Assembly (NCBI GenBank): GCA_046541415.1
Contig: JBKHDI010000008.1
Span: forward strand, 29,664-93,663
Origin: CAZOVB01 sp046541415
Lineage (GTDB): Bacteria > Planctomycetota > Phycisphaerae > SM23-33
Reading direction: 5' to 3'
DNA: 64,000 bases
In this document: positions 61,608 to 64,000 of the stretch, one piece after another
Numbering within the stretch: the first letter of the stretch is position 1
Layout of the letters: each line of letters opens with the position of its first letter
Position numbers and translations under genes: made by a program
Notes under the pieces: generated by a model
Database searches by the model: none
The model's input: only the letters and a program-made list of their open reading frames with translations
Told to the model about the DNA's origin: nothing

Positions 61608-63551
61608 CTACTTGTCGGCGGATTTCAGCAGGGGCTGGTAGCGAGGCATGTGCTGCCACTTGCCCTCGGTGATCTCCGCGCGGAACCGGCGGACATCCTC
61701 GGACAGGGGCTTGTAGCTGTCGATCATTGCCTTGAGGTCCTCACCGGCCTGCTCGTCGCCGAGCATCTTCAGGACCAGCAGGGCCTTGGCCGAGGCAGGG
61801 TTGGCTGCAAGCAGCTTCTCGGCAGCGGATTTGTCCTTCTCCAGCCAGGCCAGCAGCAGCTGCGGGCGGAAGGCGCCGGGATACTTGTCGATGAACTGTT
61901 TGAGGTAGCGGACGGCCTTGTCGGTCTGGTTGTCCTGCACGGCCAGCAGGGCGCGGTGGTAGTTGGCCTCGATGCCCGCTGAGCCGAAATCGACCTTCTC
62001 GCCGCGTTCCCAGGCCATCAGGCCCCGCAGGAAGTCGCCGTCGGGGTCCGTCGGGCCGATGTATTGCAGGGCTTTGTCTACCAGGTCGAAGCGCCCGTAG
62101 CGGTAGCAGGTGTTGGCCAGGCTGACCAGCAGTTCGGTGTCGCCGGGCCAGCTGTTTTTCTTGATCATGTTCTCGACGATGCGGATGGCGTCCTTGTCGG
62201 TCGGGGCACCGACGTGGTTGCTGATCGATTCCTTTTCGATCCGCAGCTTGCCGCCGAGCGTCTTGACTTTCGGGTGCTTGTCGGTGGTGTCGGCGAAGGT
62301 CAGCGGAAGCGATGCGGCGACCTGGCCGTTGATGGAGATCTCCACTTCCGCCTCGGGGCGGGCCTGGAGCTTCAGCAACTGGCCGGGCTCGAGCCGGGCC
62401 CGCGCGGAGTTGTCCGAGCCTTTGACCTGCAGGCGGACCTCGGCGGCGGAGGGCACCTCGGCGAGGAAGGCACCGTCCTTGTAGCCTACCGCGGCCCGGC
62501 CGTCGGCCCAGAGAACCCGCCCGATCTTGTCCGCCTGGTAGAGCTCCAGCGACATCTCGATCGGCTGGAAGGGGCCGACGAACCCGCCGGCGTCCTCGAA
62601 AACCGCACCCGTGCCGAACCAGTGCTCCAGGAAGCCGCCTTCCTCGCGGCGCGTGTAGAGTTTCATGCCCGGGGCATCGGCCGAGCGTATGACCAGGTGG
62701 TTCACGTCGGCCTGGGGCGAATAGACGCCCGCGAAGCGGTATTCCGGATAGATCCCGAAGTGCGAGACGCCGCGGTACTGACGCTGGCCTCCTTCGGCGA
62801 AGAACGGTTTGACCCAGCCGGCGCCGTGGGGCGAGTAGTACCCGACGGGGTAGATGATGTGCTTCTGGTCATAGACGGCCGCATGCATGAGCACGTTGGT
62901 CCAGAACCGGTCGCCGCGCCGCAGCGGGTTGGGGTTGTCCACGCGGTAGTGGACCGAAAACTTCGACTGCCCCGGCTTCAACGTCACCCAGCTGGACAGT
63001 TGTCGCTGGCTGAATCGGCCGTAGCGGCGCTTGTGACGCTCCTGCTGGTGTTCGGTAAACAGCATGGTCATCGCGACGGTTACCGTGCCGTCATCCTTGC
63101 GGATGATCCGCCAGGCGGCGTCCTGCCGCACGCCCGTGCCGTGCTCGAAGTAGGGGAAGCTGGCCTCGATGAAGCCGGCCGTCCAGCCGATCACGTCGGT
63201 AAAGGGCTGGGTCTCGTAGTATTTCGGGTCGTCCGTTCCGGCCATGGATCGGCCGGTGGTCAGGTCTATGGCGTTCAGGACGCGCATCGCCAGGGTCGGG
63301 ACGATCTTCACCTCGACCAGCCCGTTGTTCAGCGTCACCAGCGGCCCGGTCCAGTCGATGGTCTTGAGCGTGTCTTTGCGAGGGTACATCGCCCCACGCT
63401 GGTCGCCGCCCTGGTATTCGCCCACCTGCATCGGGTGGGTCATCTGTTCGACCTTGACAGTGACGCTCGGTTCGTCTGCCCGGGCGGTTTGACCGAACGT
63501 CGGCAGAAGAGCCATCAGCGAAAGAAGTGATGAAAGGAGAACTCGTTTCAT
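61608..63551 (-). CDS. Exported DUF5107-type protein with C-terminal TPR-like repeats
   Basis: A 647-residue secreted protein. It has a signal peptide (about 1-25, SLLSLMALLPTFGQTARA). A beta-sandwich/galactose-mutarotase-like domain (about 60-310; GPLVTLNNGLVEVKIVPTLAMRVL, HFGIYPEYRFAGVYSP) follows that is typical of DUF5107. The C-terminal region of helical repeats (about 455-640) resembles TPR. Related proteins occur in polysaccharide-utilisation loci. It is divergent from the partial gene at 63919, and its stop lies 166 bp from the FG-GAP gene end. Enzymatic role unknown. Confidence 0.78.
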   Translation of the reverse strand: MKRVLLSSLLSLMALLPTFGQTARADEPSVTVKVEQMTHPMQVGEYQGGDQRGAMYPRKDTLKTIDWTGPLVTLNNGLVEVKIVPTLAMRVLNAIDLTTGRSMAGTDDPKYYETQPFTDVIGWTAGFIEASFPYFEHGTGVRQDAAWRIIRKDDGTVTVAMTMLFTEHQQERHKRRYGRFSQRQLSSWVTLKPGQSKFSVHYRVDNPNPLRRGDRFWTNVLMHAAVYDQKHIIYPVGYYSPHGAGWVKPFFAEGGQRQYRGVSHFGIYPEYRFAGVYSPQADVNHLVIRSADAPGMKLYTRREEGGFLEHWFGTGAVFEDAGGFVGPFQPIEMSLELYQADKIGRVLWADGRAAVGYKDGAFLAEVPSAAEVRLQVKGSDNSARARLEPGQLLKLQARPEAEVEISINGQVAASLPLTFADTTDKHPKVKTLGGKLRIEKESISNHVGAPTDKDAIRIVENMIKKNSWPGDTELLVSLANTCYRYGRFDLVDKALQYIGPTDPDGDFLRGLMAWERGEKVDFGSAGIEANYHRALLAVQDNQTDKAVRYLKQFIDKYPGAFRPQLLLAWLEKDKSAAEKLLAANPASAKALLVLKMLGDEQAGEDLKAMIDSYKPLSEDVRRFRAEITEGKWQHMPRYQPLLKSADK

Positions 63552-63918
63552 GACAGGGTCCTTTGTCGTGCCGTGGCGGGTTGATTCTACAACACCCGTT
63601 CGGCGGTATGGTCTCGTTTTGATTGCGGCAGGTTCGCCGAGCCGGTGGGGCGGCTTCTGCCAGACCGGAACGTATCGTTCATGTTAACAGAATCTGCCCG
63701 ACCCGGCCATGCCAGATCTGGTCTGGTCTCATACGGATCTGGTTTGGCGCCGGACAGCCTCTCAGGTCGGTGGGTGGGTTTGTCAGTGTCCGGCACGGTA
63801 TGCCGTCGGCCTCTGGGACGGCAGATGCAACCCTGTTGGCACTGCGTTTGTATCCGCCGCGTCGAAACGGTCCACGCCATCCACGGCTGCGCATGCATCT
63901 CAAGTCAGCAGAGCCCCC
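63552..63918. promoter_or_regulatory. Divergent regulatory gap with paired direct repeats
   Basis: This 367-bp gap lies between the divergent DUF5107 gene and the partial gene at 63919. It holds two near-identical 12-bp repeats, GATCTGGTCTGG (63715-63726) and GATCTGGTTTGG (63736-63747), offset by 21 bp (two helical turns). The first overlaps the palindrome CCAGATCTGG (63712-63721). The arrangement suggests a regulator-binding region. No gene was recognised in it. Confidence 0.35.
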
Positions 63919-64000
63919 ATGATTACAGGGCGAAAGGCAAAGCGAAACCACTTGGCTGTAGTTCTATCGGGTTGTCTGGTCATCGCGGCCCTGGCGGCCC
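63919..64000 (+). CDS. Start of an exported protein (3' truncated by window edge)
   Basis: The frame starts at the ATG of 63919 and stays open to the right edge, giving 27 residues. They begin MITGRKAKRNH and continue with a hydrophobic run (LAVVLSGCLVIAALAA), which looks like a signal peptide with a basic N-region; a lipobox-like LSGC is possible. The ribosome-binding site is weak (AGAG). Nothing more can be said without the downstream sequence. Confidence 0.45.
   Translation, partial: MITGRKAKRNHLAVVLSGCLVIAALAA

Overview
This is a GC-rich chromosomal window of a free-living Gram-negative-type bacterium, most likely a planctomycete of the Phycisphaerae group. That placement is an inference. 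It rests on strong GC3 bias, the SecA-like / M50-HlyD / GAF-HlyD cluster, many two-component proteins, RND and HlyD adaptors that imply an outer membrane, and a carbohydrate-degradation repertoire (GH2, GH130, GH-A lipoprotein, DUF5107, FG-GAP). No insertion sequence, prophage, CRISPR array or rRNA was found. One tRNA-Gly(CCC) is present.

Layout. 1-6.6 kb: the 3' part of a GH2 beta-mannosidase, then an RND efflux pair (adaptor and permease). 6.6-15.8 kb: a nitrogen-assimilation island, amtB-glnB-amtB-glnB-glnA(GSI)-glnN(GSIII). Three sigma-54-like promoters fit its leaders, and its two PII genes are identical over 346 bp. 15.8-19.6 kb: tRNA-Gly, ligA, an aldo/keto reductase and a DUF3467 protein. 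19.6-27.1 kb (minus strand): a compact operon encoding an exported HlyD-like adaptor, a GAF-GAF-TM-HlyD protein, a PqqD-like/M50 protease/HlyD fusion and a C-terminally short SecA-like ATPase, with a putative lipoprotein gene upstream. This is the best candidate for an undescribed export or peptide-processing system. 27.1-34.4 kb: an exported deiminase-family protein, then a signalling block of a stand-alone receiver, a multi-PAS kinase with NarL-type regulator, and a LOV (blue-light) kinase with NarL-type regulator. 34.7-40.7 kb: a FAS1 protein, folE, a 39-residue small protein with a membrane protein, a Rieske/FAD oxidoreductase, a DHH phosphoesterase and a sigma-70-family factor.

40.8-46.4 kb (minus strand): a stress-like operon of PfpI/DJ-1, GH130, a double PRC-barrel protein, an E3-like disulfide oxidoreductase, a CHAD protein and a NarL-type regulator. 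46.5-49.5 kb: a PAP2 phosphatase, a two-gene SUF-like Fe-S assembly locus and a hypothetical protein. 49.7-54.5 kb: a CHASE4 hybrid histidine kinase, a TIGR02206/YwaF membrane protein and a large protein with an embedded HPr-like domain. 54.5-64 kb: a sugar-related region with a ROK protein, a GH-A lipoprotein, an AraC regulator, an FG-GAP protein, a DUF5107 protein and the start of a further exported protein at the right edge.

How it works together: ammonium enters through two Amt channels, is sensed by a PII that lacks the uridylylation tyrosine, and is assimilated by two unrelated glutamine synthetases. Light, redox and other signals feed several NarL-type regulators. The flanks serve polysaccharide use. 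Functions are read from motifs and family knowledge only; no database search was run.
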